This document shows, one piece after another, positions 10,243 through 19,937 of a stretch of DNA of 35,577 bases. The stretch is from Paracoccaceae bacterium. Lineage in GTDB: Bacteria > Pseudomonadota > Alphaproteobacteria > Rhodobacterales > Rhodobacteraceae. The position numbers and the translations under genes are program-made. Where the stretch lies: the NCBI GenBank assembly GCA_013214665.1, contig JABSSA010000322.1:1-35577 (forward strand), in the 5' to 3' direction. How positions within the stretch are numbered: the stretch's first letter is position 1; each line of letters starts with the position of its first letter. A model generated the notes under the pieces. It saw only the letters and a program-made list of their open reading frames with translations. It had not been told where the DNA came from and did no database searches.

Positions 10243-11037
10243 ATGACCGATCAAACCGACGCAGCTTTGGTAGAAACGCACCTAAACGACGGTGTCTTGC
10301 ACCTTAAGCTTCAAGGCGGCACCCCGCACGCCTTGTCCCGCGACATGGTGCGCGCGCTCGACCTTGCGTTTATCCATGCAGAACAATCCGCCGATGTACG
10401 TGTTGTAGTGATTGAAGGGCCAGGGCACATGTTTTGCGCCGGGCATGATTTGAAAGAAGTCATGCAGCACCGTTTGGACGAAGACGATGGCGAAGCGTTC
10501 GTCACTGAGCTCTTTGACGCCTGTTCGGCCATGATGGCGCGGCTGGCTTTGCTGCCCAAACCAACCGTCGCAATGGTGGATGGAATCGCGGCCGCGGCAG
10601 GCCTGCAGCTGGTTGCGTCTTGCGACATGGCGTTTGCCACACCTCGCGCATCCTTTTGCTTGCCGGGCGTGAAAAACGGCGGCTTTTGCTCAACGCCCGC
10701 CGTGGCTGTGAGTCAAACAATTGGTCGTAAAGCATTGATGGAGCTGCTTTTAACCGGCGAACCAAAAGACGCGGACTGGGCATTGCAGGTCGGCCTGATC
10801 AACCGGATTTGCGAACCCGAAACTCTGGCGGCAGATACGTTTGCTTTCGCAGCTTCTGTAGCAGACAAAAACCCCGGCCCGATTTCCGCCGGTATTTCAG
10901 CGCTCAACGCCCATGCAGATTTGCCAGTGGAAGACGCCTATGCCATCGCGACCCCAGTGATGGTTCGCAATTTCATGGATCCGGGCCGCCGCGCGCGTGA
11001 GATCAGCAGCAAATTTGCCCCTGCGACAAAACCATAA
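10243..11037 (+). CDS. Enoyl-CoA hydratase/isomerase family protein
   Basis: Crotonase signature VVVIEGPGHMFCAGHDLKEV...KPTVAMVDGIAAAAGLQLVASCDMAFAT; GGAGGAG RBS before ATG. Confidence 0.92.
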   Translation: MTDQTDAALVETHLNDGVLHLKLQGGTPHALSRDMVRALDLAFIHAEQSADVRVVVIEGPGHMFCAGHDLKEVMQHRLDEDDGEAFVTELFDACSAMMARLALLPKPTVAMVDGIAAAAGLQLVASCDMAFATPRASFCLPGVKNGGFCSTPAVAVSQTIGRKALMELLLTGEPKDADWALQVGLINRICEPETLAADTFAFAASVADKNPGPISAGISALNAHADLPVEDAYAIATPVMVRNFMDPGRRAREISSKFAPATKP

Positions 11038-11144
11038 ACAAAGGGCAACACACGCAAAAATGTTACTCCGGTGAGGTTTTCCCGACTTGCCCGCAAGCGC
11101 GCAAATCGGTTGAGTCCAAGTAGCAGGTTCGAAAGGGAGCGCAC

Positions 11145-12515
11145 ATGACCCAGATTATCGAAACAACCGAAGCAGATATTCGTACATCATTGACACCAGA
11201 AGCCGTTTTTGAATTCGGCACATCCTTGACCACGGTGGTTGGCACGCTGGACGCAAATCAGCTTACGTTTCTAACCTCTCCCGCCAATGCCAACACGCTG
11301 GGCTTGGACACGACAATCCTGCGCTCTGACATCTACCGCGTCCCGCTGGCCGACAGCGTCACCTATACCGTTGAGCTGGCCATTGAGGGGGCCGGAGGCG
11401 GCACACTGGATGACTTCGGCTTTACCATTTCGGGAGACAACGGAAACAGCCCAGCCGGGCAATTGCTGCAAACCGCAACCTGGACGAACTTGGCGCTCTC
11501 CAGCAGCTCCACAACGAATTATTTCACCACGTCGTTCACCAAAGGTCCGCATGACAACGTGTACATCACTGTTCTGGCGGACTCGACCGACATCGGCACA
11601 TACACTCTCAGCGTCACAACCAACGCCTCGACCATTGGGAATGACCTGCTGAACGGCAGTTCCGAGGTTGATGACGATTTCACCGGATATCGCGGCGATG
11701 ATGCCATCAACGGGTTCGGCGGCAATGATATCGTGCGGTACCTGCAAACCGACGACGTCTATACGCTCACTCTCGGATCACAGATCCAGGTAGAAGACAG
11801 AACCGGCACCGAAGGGACCGACAGCCTATCCAACATCGAAACGTTGGCGTTCAACAACACGGACTTTGAGCTGTTCCGCTTTGACGATGTGGCCAACCTA
11901 TCCGAAGAACAATTCTCTTCGTTTACAGAGATGTACATCGCATACTTCAACCGCGCACCCGATGCCGCGGGTCTGATGTTCTGGGCCAACGCCTTTGCGA
12001 CCGGCACCTCGATTGAATCCATCGCACAGCTCTTTGCAGACAGCCCAGAGGCCCAAGCGCTCTTTCCCTCAGACGCGCCGGCACTGTCATTTGTGGAAAG
12101 TGTTTACCAGAATGTACTGGGCCGCGCGTCGGATCAGGCCGGATTGGACTTTTGGTCTAGCGTTTTGGCGAATGGCTCGGTCAGCCGCGCGCAATTTGTG
12201 TTGGAAATTTTGCGTGGGGCTCGCGCGGATGCGCCTGCTGACGCCACTCAAGACTTTATCGCGCAGCAAGCGGCGGATGTGCAGTATCTTAACAACAAGA
12301 TCGACATCGGCATTTATTTCTCAGCTATCCTTGGCATGAGCGATGTGACCAATGCCCGAGACGTGATGGATCTCTATGATGGCTCACCAATCAGCATTTC
12401 GAACGCAAAGAGCGCCGCGGATGCGGATTTTGCCGACGCACAAGCCACTGATGGGTCGGGTGAATTCCTGATCCAGCTCGTGGGTGTTGTCGACGATCCA
12501 TTTTCAATCGTCTGA
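11145..12515 (+). CDS. DUF4214 domain-containing, probably secreted protein with a degenerate RTX-like segment
   Basis: EMYIAYFNRAPDAAGLMFWANAFATG...ESVYQNVLGRASDQAGLDFWSSVLANGSVSRAQFVLEIL (DUF4214); IGNDLLNGSSEVDDDFTGYRGDDAINGFGGNDIVRY. Confidence 0.85.
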   Translation: MTQIIETTEADIRTSLTPEAVFEFGTSLTTVVGTLDANQLTFLTSPANANTLGLDTTILRSDIYRVPLADSVTYTVELAIEGAGGGTLDDFGFTISGDNGNSPAGQLLQTATWTNLALSSSSTTNYFTTSFTKGPHDNVYITVLADSTDIGTYTLSVTTNASTIGNDLLNGSSEVDDDFTGYRGDDAINGFGGNDIVRYLQTDDVYTLTLGSQIQVEDRTGTEGTDSLSNIETLAFNNTDFELFRFDDVANLSEEQFSSFTEMYIAYFNRAPDAAGLMFWANAFATGTSIESIAQLFADSPEAQALFPSDAPALSFVESVYQNVLGRASDQAGLDFWSSVLANGSVSRAQFVLEILRGARADAPADATQDFIAQQAADVQYLNNKIDIGIYFSAILGMSDVTNARDVMDLYDGSPISISNAKSAADADFADAQATDGSGEFLIQLVGVVDDPFSIV

Positions 12516-12626
12516 CCTCAGAATTCCGAAAATCAGCGGCGAACAGCCAAACCTTATTATTTTGATCACTTTACCCTTGGCCCGTCATTTCCTATATCTT
12601 CGGGAACCATGCGAAAGTAGAGATGA

Positions 12627-12989
12627 ATGAACAAGCCAGATGATTTGATGGAAGGCGAACCTTTGATCAAACCCTCGTCCACGGATCATCCGTTGTTTGA
12701 CGCGGTGGTTGAAGCGTGCCGATCCGTCTACGATCCCGAAATCCCAGTCAACATATACGAGCTGGGTCTGGTCTATACGATCGACATCAATCCAGACAAC
12801 GAAGTCAACATTATCATGACGTTAACCGCACCAGGTTGCCCAGTGGCGGGCGAGATGCCCGGTTGGATCGCAGATGCGATTGAACCGCTGCCCGGTGTCA
12901 AACAGGTTGACGTACACCTGACATGGGAGCCGCCCTGGGGCATGGACATGATGTCGGATGAAGCGCGGCTCGAACTGGGCTTTATGTAA
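12627..12989 (+). CDS. DUF59/MIP18-like SUF-associated Fe-S assembly protein (SufT-like)
   Basis: VVEACRSVYDPEIPVNIYELGLVYTIDI...MTLTAPGCPVAGEMPGWI...VDVHLTWEPPWGMDMMSDEARLELGFM. Confidence 0.9.
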   Translation: MNKPDDLMEGEPLIKPSSTDHPLFDAVVEACRSVYDPEIPVNIYELGLVYTIDINPDNEVNIIMTLTAPGCPVAGEMPGWIADAIEPLPGVKQVDVHLTWEPPWGMDMMSDEARLELGFM

Positions 12990-13029
12990 CGCCTTCGGGA
13001 CCGTTCAGACCAAATCGGAAAAAGAAAAG

Positions 13030-13050
13030 CGGGGGGCACAAGGCCCCCCG
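13030..13050 (-). terminator. Rho-independent terminator, probably ending the nrdJ transcript; may also act on the + strand for sufT
   Basis: CGGGGGGC-ACAAG-GCCCCCCG, 8-bp stem. Minus-strand tail CTTTTCTTTTT is much more T-rich than the plus-strand tail TTCTAGTTTC. Confidence 0.8.
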
Positions 13051-13262
13051 TTCTAGTTTCGCCGTTCAGGCTCAATATGTTAACCGCCCGTTTGTTTTCT
13101 GCCTGCGGCCTGAACGTCGTCAGGGGCGAGCGCACCCGCCCCGTGTGAGGATGGGCAAGGACTGGTCGTCCCGTCCCCACCCTATGCTGTCGTCGGGAGA
13201 GCGATGGTGATTGGGCACCGACCGCTCTCCCTGACCTACCCCCCAGGGGATAGGCTATTCGA
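13030..13262 (-). ncRNA. Candidate structured nrdJ 3'UTR / 3'UTR-derived RNA
   Basis: Several perfect stems between the nrdJ stop and the terminator: 13195-13203/13223-13231 (9 bp), 13123-13128/13137-13142 (6 bp), 13063-13071/13108-13116 (9 bp), then terminator 13030-13050. Confidence 0.4.
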
Positions 13263-16200
13263 TTAGCTGCACCCGCTAGTCGCGCCGCAGGTGTTGCACT
13301 TCATACAGGTGCCGTTGCGCACCAGCGTGTAGTTGCCGCAATCGCCACAGGCTTCGCCTTCGTAGCCTTGCATCTTCGCTTTGGCGCGTGCGTCCAGCGG
13401 CTTGAGGCTTGGGGCCATCGTCGCTGTACCACCCGAAGATGGCGCCGCGACGGTTGCACTGGCGTCGCCAACAGCGGGAACCAAGGTTTCCAGCGCCACA
13501 GATGCGTCTGGCATCATGCGTGCGGTTTCTTCCATACCGCCATTCAGCACCACCAGCTCTTGTGGCAAACGCTTGCGCAGGTACCCTGTCGAGCTGATTT
13601 GCTTGAGCACTTCCAGCGATTTGTTGGCAGCGGATTCAGACATCTCGGAGATGTTGGAAACGCCCTCTTCTTCGCCACGACCCAGATCATCGAATGTGGC
13701 GCCTTGCGGCTTCACATGGGCCAGGTCTGTGCGGTCCAGATAGGACACGGCCAGCTCGCGGAAGATGTAGTCGAGGATCGAGGTCGCATTCTTGATGCTG
13801 TCGTTGCCCTGCACCATGCCCGCAGGCTCAAACTTGGTGAAGGTAAAGGCATCCACGAACTCTTCGAGCGGCACACCGTATTGCAGGCCGACAGACACCG
13901 CGATGGCAAAGTTGTTCATCATCGCCCGGAAGCCCGCGCCTTCCTTGTGCATGTCGATGAAGATCTCGCCGAGGGAGCCGTCTGAATATTCGCCGGTCCG
14001 CAGGTACACTTTGTGCCCACCAACGATGGCCTTTTGGGTGTAGCCCTTACGGCGCTCTGGCATCTTTTCGCGGTGCGATTTGACGATCTCTTTGACGACG
14101 ATCTTTTCGATCACCTTTTCGGCCAGCACGGCGGCCTTTTCGGTGACTGATCCGCTTTCCAGCACTTCGGCTGCTTCGTCATCGTCTTCTACCAGCGCGG
14201 CGGCCAATGGCTGCGACAGCTTGGAGCCGTCACGGTAAAGCGCGTTGGCCTTCACACCCAGCGACCAGCTGAGTTCATATGCCTTCTGGCAGTCTTCGAT
14301 GGTCGCATCATTCGGCATGTTGATCGTTTTGGAGATCGCGCCAGAGATAAAGGACTGTGCCGCCGCCATCATGGTGATGTGGCTATCCACAGACAGGAAG
14401 CGCTTGCCCTTCTTGCCGCATGGGTTCGCACAATCAAAGATGTGGTAATGCTCTTCCTTCAGGTGCGGCGCACCCTCCAAAGTCATTGTGCCACAGACGT
14501 GATCGTTGGCCGCTTCGATATCCGCTTTGGAATAGCCCAGATGCTTGAGCAGATCGAAGGTAGGATCGTTCAGCGTTTCTGGCGCGATGCCAAGCTTGCC
14601 CTGACAGAACTCTTCACCCAACGTCCACTGGTTGAACACAAACCGAATGTCAAAGGCGCTTGCCAGCGCGGCTTCAACCTTGTCCAGCTCATTAGGGCCG
14701 AACCCGTTAGCCGTGAGCGTGGTGTGGTTGATCGCTGGCGCATTGCCGATGGAGCCATGCCCAACCGCATAGCTGACGATCTCTTCGATTTGCGCGGACC
14801 CATAGCCCAGCATTTCCAGCGCCGACGGCACGGACCGGTTGATGATCTTAAAATAACCACCCCCTGCGAGCTTTTTGAACTTCACCAGCGCAAAGTCCGG
14901 CTCAATCCCTGTGGTATCGCAATCCATGACCAGGCCGATGGTGCCGGTTGGCGCGATCACAGTGGCCTGCGCGTTGCGATAGCCGTTCTGTTCACCCAAA
15001 CGCAGCGCCTCGTCCCAGGCCGACATGGCCACATCAACCAAGCGTGGGTCCGGGCAATTGGCGTGATCCAAAGGCACAGGCTTAACCGCCAGCTTTTCAT
15101 AGCCATCAGTTGCACCGTACGCCGCTGTGCGGTGGTTGCGCATCACCCGCAGCATGTGGTCGCCGTTGCGGGCAAACCCGTCAAACGCGCCCAGCTCACC
15201 CGCCATCTCAGCGGAGGTGGCATAAGACACGCCTGTCATGATTGCCGTCAGAGCCCCACAAAGCGCGCGGCCTTCGTCGGAGTCGTAGCCGTAGCCCATG
15301 TTCATCAGCAAGCCGCCGATGTTGGCATAGCCCAGACCCAGTGTGCGGAAATCATAAGACAGCTGAGCAATTTCCTTGGATGGGAATTGCGCCATCATCA
15401 CGGAGACTTCCAATGTCACGGTCCAGAGGCGCGAGCAGTGCATGTAGTCTTCGACCTGGAATTCACCATCTTTCAGGAAGGTCAGCAGGTTCATCGACGC
15501 AAGATTACATGCCGTGTCATCAAGGAACATGTATTCAGAGCATGGGTTTGAGCCACGGATTTGGCCGTCTTCGGGGCATGTGTGCCAATCATTGACGGTG
15601 TCGTGGTACTGAATGCCCGGATCGGCACAGGCCCAAGCCGCATGGCCCACCTGCTCCCACAGTTCGCGCGCTTTGATCGTCTTGGTGACCGAGCCGTCAA
15701 CGCGGCTGATCAATTCCCAATCGGCGTCTTTCTCGACAGCCGTTAGGAACGCGTTTGTCACGCGGATCGAGTTGTTGGAGTTTTGGCCTGAGACAGAATT
15801 GTACGCCTCAGAATCCCAATCTGTATCATAGGTTGGGAATTCAATGCTGGTGTGCCCCTGCTTTGCGTAATCAAGCACGCGCTTGATATACGTCTCAGGG
15901 ATCGCAACTTTCTTAGCGGCTTTCACCGCCTCTTTCAGCGTTTCGTTCTTTTTGGTGTCATAGGCATCGTCTGCGCTGCCGTCCCAGGTGCCGATCGCTG
16001 CAAAGATCGCATTCAAATGCTCTTCGTGCATTTTGGAGCCGGCGACGATGCTGGCCACCTTTTGCTCTTCAAGCACTTTCCAGTTGATAAAGTCTTCGAT
16101 GTCCGGGTGATCTGCGTCTACGATCACCATCTTGGCTGCGCGGCGGGTTGTGCCGCCAGACTTGATCGCGCCAGCCGCGCGGTCGCCGATTTTCAGGAAG

Positions 16201-16946
16201 CCCATCAGACCAGAAGACTTGCCGCCGCCCGACAAAGGCTCGTTTGCGGCGCGCAAGGAGGAGAAGTTGGTGCCCGTGCCGGAACCATACTTGAACAAAC
16301 GCGCTTCACGCACCCACAGGTCCATGATGCCGCCTTCGTTCACCAGATCATCCGCGACAGACTGAATAAAGCAGGCGTGCGGTTGTGGGTGCTCGTAGGA
16401 AGATTTGGACTTGGTCAGCTTTCCGGATTTGTAGTCAACGTAGTAGTGGCCCTGGCTTGGCCCATCGATGCCATATGCCCAGTGCAGGCCAGTGTTGAAC
16501 CATTGTGGCGAGTTTGGTGCGCCCCGCTGAGACGCAAGGATGTAGCGCATCTCGTCAAAATAGGCGCGGGCGTCTTCTTCGTTCGTGAAGTAGCCACCTT
16601 TCCAGCCCCAGTATGTCCACGCGCCAGCGAGGCGATCAAACACCTGCTTGGAAGACGTCTCACCGCCGAACTCAACATCGTCGCCGTCTGGAACAGACCG
16701 CCACAGGAATTCAGGCACATCTTTTTCGCGCACCTTGCGCAGTTTGGAAGGCACACCAGCCTTACGAAAATATTTCTGGGCGATCACGTCGCTGGCGACC
16801 TGGCTCCAGGATTCAGGGACTTCGACATCGTCCAGCTTGAACACCACAGTCCCATCTGGGTTTCGGATCTCGGATGTTGTTGAGATGAACCCGAGCGCCT
16901 CATAGGCGTCCTGTCCTGCTGTAGTGAATTTTCTTTCAATTTTCAT
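13263..16946 (-). CDS. nrdJ: Adenosylcobalamin-dependent (class II) ribonucleoside-diphosphate reductase
   Basis: 1227 aa; [56 protein letters not shown]-terminal [28 protein letters not shown]. Confidence 0.97.
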   Translation of the reverse strand: MKIERKFTTAGQDAYEALGFISTTSEIRNPDGTVVFKLDDVEVPESWSQVASDVIAQKYFRKAGVPSKLRKVREKDVPEFLWRSVPDGDDVEFGGETSSKQVFDRLAGAWTYWGWKGGYFTNEEDARAYFDEMRYILASQRGAPNSPQWFNTGLHWAYGIDGPSQGHYYVDYKSGKLTKSKSSYEHPQPHACFIQSVADDLVNEGGIMDLWVREARLFKYGSGTGTNFSSLRAANEPLSGGGKSSGLMGFLKIGDRAAGAIKSGGTTRRAAKMVIVDADHPDIEDFINWKVLEEQKVASIVAGSKMHEEHLNAIFAAIGTWDGSADDAYDTKKNETLKEAVKAAKKVAIPETYIKRVLDYAKQGHTSIEFPTYDTDWDSEAYNSVSGQNSNNSIRVTNAFLTAVEKDADWELISRVDGSVTKTIKARELWEQVGHAAWACADPGIQYHDTVNDWHTCPEDGQIRGSNPCSEYMFLDDTACNLASMNLLTFLKDGEFQVEDYMHCSRLWTVTLEVSVMMAQFPSKEIAQLSYDFRTLGLGYANIGGLLMNMGYGYDSDEGRALCGALTAIMTGVSYATSAEMAGELGAFDGFARNGDHMLRVMRNHRTAAYGATDGYEKLAVKPVPLDHANCPDPRLVDVAMSAWDEALRLGEQNGYRNAQATVIAPTGTIGLVMDCDTTGIEPDFALVKFKKLAGGGYFKIINRSVPSALEMLGYGSAQIEEIVSYAVGHGSIGNAPAINHTTLTANGFGPNELDKVEAALASAFDIRFVFNQWTLGEEFCQGKLGIAPETLNDPTFDLLKHLGYSKADIEAANDHVCGTMTLEGAPHLKEEHYHIFDCANPCGKKGKRFLSVDSHITMMAAAQSFISGAISKTINMPNDATIEDCQKAYELSWSLGVKANALYRDGSKLSQPLAAALVEDDDEAAEVLESGSVTEKAAVLAEKVIEKIVVKEIVKSHREKMPERRKGYTQKAIVGGHKVYLRTGEYSDGSLGEIFIDMHKEGAGFRAMMNNFAIAVSVGLQYGVPLEEFVDAFTFTKFEPAGMVQGNDSIKNATSILDYIFRELAVSYLDRTDLAHVKPQGATFDDLGRGEEEGVSNISEMSESAANKSLEVLKQISSTGYLRKRLPQELVVLNGGMEETARMMPDASVALETLVPAVGDASATVAAPSSGGTATMAPSLKPLDARAKAKMQGYEGEACGDCGNYTLVRNGTCMKCNTCGATSGCS

Positions 16947-16970
16947 TGCGCTGCCTCTGGTTCTTCAGCG

Positions 16971-16979
16971 TTATCCACA
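16971..16979 (+). promoter_or_regulatory. Perfect DnaA box (TTATCCACA) in nrdJ leader
   Basis: Exact match 25 bp upstream of the nrdJ start codon. Confidence 0.55.
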
Positions 16980-17127
16980 TCCAGCAGACCGAAGCCGCTG
17001 GCACCCTAGTTTTTGAGGTCAAGCCGTTCCTATTGGTGCGCCGCTAGTTATCAGCGCCCCTTAGAAGGTTCGTTGTCTTTGCTTTTCGTACTATCCCTCG
17101 TGCTGCCTCCGCACCGTTTTGCTGTAA

Positions 17128-17189
17128 CCACAAAATCTTGTGTCTACCGAAGCAGCCCACACAAGGTGACGTATTCCGGCATACAAGGT
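17128..17189 (-). promoter_or_regulatory. Candidate nrdJ control region: NrdR-like palindrome plus two phased CAYACAAGGT repeats
   Basis: CCACAAAATCTTGTGT (17128-17143) is near-palindromic; CACACAAGGT (17158-17167) and CATACAAGGT (17180-17189) are 22 bp apart. Confidence 0.45.
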
Positions 17190-17369
17190 CAACGAATTTT
17201 TTACGATTTTTGAGGGCTATTTCTGCTTGACTGGCACCCCCTCATGAACTGGCGGAAAAAGTGCCCGATTCACACAACAACAACAGCAGCAAATTGCCTC
17301 ACAGGCCGATAACGAAATTGTCATGAAACTGCCACAACTTACCGAAAGCCCATGATATTTCAGATTAAG

Positions 17370-17378
17370 TTATCCACA
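17370..17378 (+). promoter_or_regulatory. Perfect DnaA box (TTATCCACA)
   Basis: Exact match in the intergenic region between nrdJ and the lipoprotein gene. Confidence 0.55.
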
Positions 17379-17461
17379 GGTGTATTAACTTCACGCTACA
17401 GCTGAACTTTGAAACATTTGATTGTGATCTGTTTGACCCAGAAAATTTGTTAAGATGCGGT

Positions 17462-17914
17462 ATGTTCAGGACCGCGAGTCTCATTTTCTTGCTGATTTCA
17501 GGCTGCGCACCACAATATGTGGGGCGTATCGCAGAATCTGAGGCAGATGTGCCAGTTCGTGCTGCCTATTTCAGCAACACGCCAAAGGCCCTAGATCTTG
17601 CGTTTCGCGCCGCGTGTGATGCCCCAGGGGATGAATTCGCTTCGCTAGACGCAACAACGGACCAATGCCGCATCCCTCCGACACCAGATATAGCGGCGTT
17701 TCTGCTTGTGACATTCGATGGCGCCTTAGAGGCACCGCGCCTGATCATACAAAAGCGCGTGCTGCCCGCCGCAGACGGAGCAAGTGTTGAACTGTCTTAT
17801 TTCGCAGAGGTTCCACAGAAATCCGGCAGCGTTCGGCGTGTATACTTCAAACAGCCCAGCCTCGACCGATTGATAGACGACATGCTGCAACGCGCGGGTG
17901 GTACATTGCCCTAA
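17462..17914 (+). CDS. Hypothetical lipoprotein
   Basis: [18 protein letters not shown]: lipobox ISGC at the end of a short signal peptide. Confidence 0.75.
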   Translation: MFRTASLIFLLISGCAPQYVGRIAESEADVPVRAAYFSNTPKALDLAFRAACDAPGDEFASLDATTDQCRIPPTPDIAAFLLVTFDGALEAPRLIIQKRVLPAADGASVELSYFAEVPQKSGSVRRVYFKQPSLDRLIDDMLQRAGGTLP

Positions 17915-17942
17915 GCGTGCGTTCTTTCCCTTTTCTTGGAAT

Positions 17943-18019
17943 TGGTCGGGGCGGCAGGATTCGAACCTACGACCCCCTGTACCCAAAACAGGTGCGCTAC
18001 CAGACTGCGCCACGCCCCG
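17943..18019 (-). tRNA. tRNA-Pro (TGG anticodon)
   Basis: Reverse complement CGGGGCGTGGCGCAGTCTGGTAGCGCACCTGTTTTGGGTACAGGGGGTCGTAGGTTCGAATCCTGCCGCCCCGACCA; complete cloverleaf, encoded CCA. Confidence 0.97.
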
Positions 18020-18063
18020 ACCGTGGCGCACCGTTTAGTACCCTACAACTGATTTGAAAAGGC

Positions 18064-18558
18064 CTATTCTGCACATGGCCACGAAGCATTTTCACTTGCA
18101 AAGGCCGGATGCTTGATTTCCGCCCCTTTTGCGATGCCCAAACGTGCTGCGAGACCGCCATTTATCTCCAAAACAGCAATCCCACGTCCGCCACGGATGG
18201 GGGTTTCATCGAAAGGAATCGCATTTTCATGCACGTGCTGAACCACACCAGCAGAATCGATGAAAATCATATCCAAAGGGATTCGCGTGTTGCGCATCCA
18301 AAACGAAAGCTCTTGCGGACGCTCGTAGACAAACAACATGCCCGCAGAAAGCGCCAGCTCATCGCGGAACATCAAACCTTGCGCACGGGAGTCGTGATCG
18401 TCGGCAAGTTCGACAGAAAACCTGGCCTGACCGAACGACCCGCGCACCTGAACAGAATCAGGCGAGCATGCCCACACGGATATCGGGAGAAACAGGGCAA
18501 TAAAACACGCTAAACCCGTACGGATCGCGCTGGCGGGGTTCAGAGCGCCGCTTCCCAT
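18064..18558 (-). CDS. DUF192 domain-containing exported protein
   Basis: RFSVELADDHDSRAQGLMFRDELALSAGMLFVYERPQELSFWMRNTRIPLDMIFID, a DUF192 signature, after an N-terminal signal peptide. Confidence 0.9.
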   Translation of the reverse strand: MGSGALNPASAIRTGLACFIALFLPISVWACSPDSVQVRGSFGQARFSVELADDHDSRAQGLMFRDELALSAGMLFVYERPQELSFWMRNTRIPLDMIFIDSAGVVQHVHENAIPFDETPIRGGRGIAVLEINGGLAARLGIAKGAEIKHPAFASENASWPCAE

Positions 18559-19064
18559 GCCAACACTTCAGCGGCCATATGGCCCCGCTTGCCTTCGATG
18601 ACACGCAGCGTAAGCGCTTCTCCTGGTTGCAAATCAGCAAGGCCAGACCGGCGCAACACCTCAGCATGCAGGAACACGTCTTCGGAGCTTCCGAAAACAT
18701 TGGCAAAGCCAAAGCCCTTGCTCTTATCGAACCACTTCACGCGCGCAGGTTGCAAAGGCGCGCTTTCGACCACGGCCGGATCAATGTCGGAAAAGTCACT
18801 CAGAACGGCGCCATTCATCGCCACCGGCGGCTCTAGCGAAACGATCTCAACCGCTTGCGCACCGCGGGGCGTATCCTGGACCGCAATCTCTAGTTGTGTC
18901 CCGTCCGCGACAGAGCTTTGACCGAAATTACGTAAGACGTTGACATGCAATAGAATGTCCGGCCCGCCGGATTCAGACACAACAAATCCAAAGCCCTTAG
19001 CGGGATCAAACCACTTCACGGTTCCAGCGACTTGGCGCGTACCTGTATTTTGCTTCTCTGACAT
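18540..19064 (-). CDS. Cold-shock protein with two CSD domains
   Basis: Two CSDs: GTVKWFDPAKGFGFVVSESGGPDILLHVNVLR and ARVKWFDKSKGFGFANVFGSSEDVFLHAEVLR. 3' end overlaps the DUF192 gene start. Confidence 0.93.
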   Translation of the reverse strand: MSEKQNTGTRQVAGTVKWFDPAKGFGFVVSESGGPDILLHVNVLRNFGQSSVADGTQLEIAVQDTPRGAQAVEIVSLEPPVAMNGAVLSDFSDIDPAVVESAPLQPARVKWFDKSKGFGFANVFGSSEDVFLHAEVLRRSGLADLQPGEALTLRVIEGKRGHMAAEVLAWEAAL

Positions 19065-19154
19065 GTCGCCCGAATGTTGTATCGATTTTATCCTACATTC
19101 TTGTGCGAAAAATTCCTATATATTCAAGGAAAATCAGCAAAAAAACCGCACTAA

Positions 19155-19179
19155 ATAATTTCACGAAGCATGAAATTAT
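19155..19179. repeat. AT-rich inverted repeat overlapping the pdxH stop codon
   Basis: ATAATTTCA (19155-19163) - CACGAAG-type 7-nt loop - TGAAATTAT (19171-19179), perfect 9-bp arms. Followed on the minus strand by TTTAGTGCGGTTTTTTT. Confidence 0.6.
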
Positions 19180-19781
19180 GGGTTCAGCCGCTCAACTTCC
19201 CACGCATCCGAAGGGCTGGACCGGGTCCAACGGAACCGGTCGTGTAACCGAAATGCACCATCGGCCCATAACTCCATTTCCACTGGAACGATTCGATATC
19301 CTCCCCAAAATGGCGGTCGTTTTGGGTTTGGCCCCTTGGTTGCAGTCACTTTGGCAACCTCCGCCATGAGCGCCGCACGGCTTTTCAGCGGTCTACTTTG
19401 CTGCGATGCCCAAGCCCCCAAACGGCTCTGCAACGACCTAGACGCGAAATATTCGTCGGCTTTCTCACCATCTTCTTTCGTCACCAACCCGCGCACACGA
19501 ACTTGTCGGTGCAGCGATTTCCAATGCATGACAAAGGCAGCCTTTCCGGCGTGATCCAGTTCTGAGGCCTTTTGGCTCTCATAATTCGTGTAAAACACGA
19601 ACGCGTCGTCTTCGATGTCCTTCAGAAGAACCATTCGCACATTTGGCAAGCCATCAGCATCGACAGTCGACAACGCGATCGCGTTGGCGTCATTCAATTC
19701 GCTCTCTTGCGCTTCACTCAGCCACGTTTTTGCGATCGCGATGGGATCATCGCCTGCAAAGATCCCTCTATCCTCTGACAT
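19176..19781 (-). CDS. pdxH: Pyridoxamine 5'-phosphate oxidase
   Basis: [43 protein letters not shown]...[28 protein letters not shown]...VERLNP. ATG at 19781 (MSEDRG) preferred. Confidence 0.95.
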   Translation of the reverse strand: MSEDRGIFAGDDPIAIAKTWLSEAQESELNDANAIALSTVDADGLPNVRMVLLKDIEDDAFVFYTNYESQKASELDHAGKAAFVMHWKSLHRQVRVRGLVTKEDGEKADEYFASRSLQSRLGAWASQQSRPLKSRAALMAEVAKVTATKGPNPKRPPFWGGYRIVPVEMELWADGAFRLHDRFRWTRSSPSDAWEVERLNP

Positions 19782-19937
19782 ATCAAAGCCCTCTTCTGCG
19801 GAGATTGCGCGGTATAACTTTGATCTAATCGGCGCAAGGTCTTTGCCAAGCATAGGAGCGCATCCGCTTGAAGGGCGATGGCACTTGGCCTAAACGTCGA
19901 CGTTAGCATTATTTATACGCACCAGAGGTGACTTCCG

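Noticed and set aside
14379-16883. Long + strand ORFs (390 aa and 343 aa) opposite nrdJ
   Set aside because: Antisense shadow ORFs of a strong nrdJ CDS; composition is not protein-like.
16947-17200. Cobalamin riboswitch upstream of B12-dependent nrdJ
   Set aside because: No GCCACTG-type B12 box seen on the sense strand of the leader; needs a covariance-model search to exclude fully.
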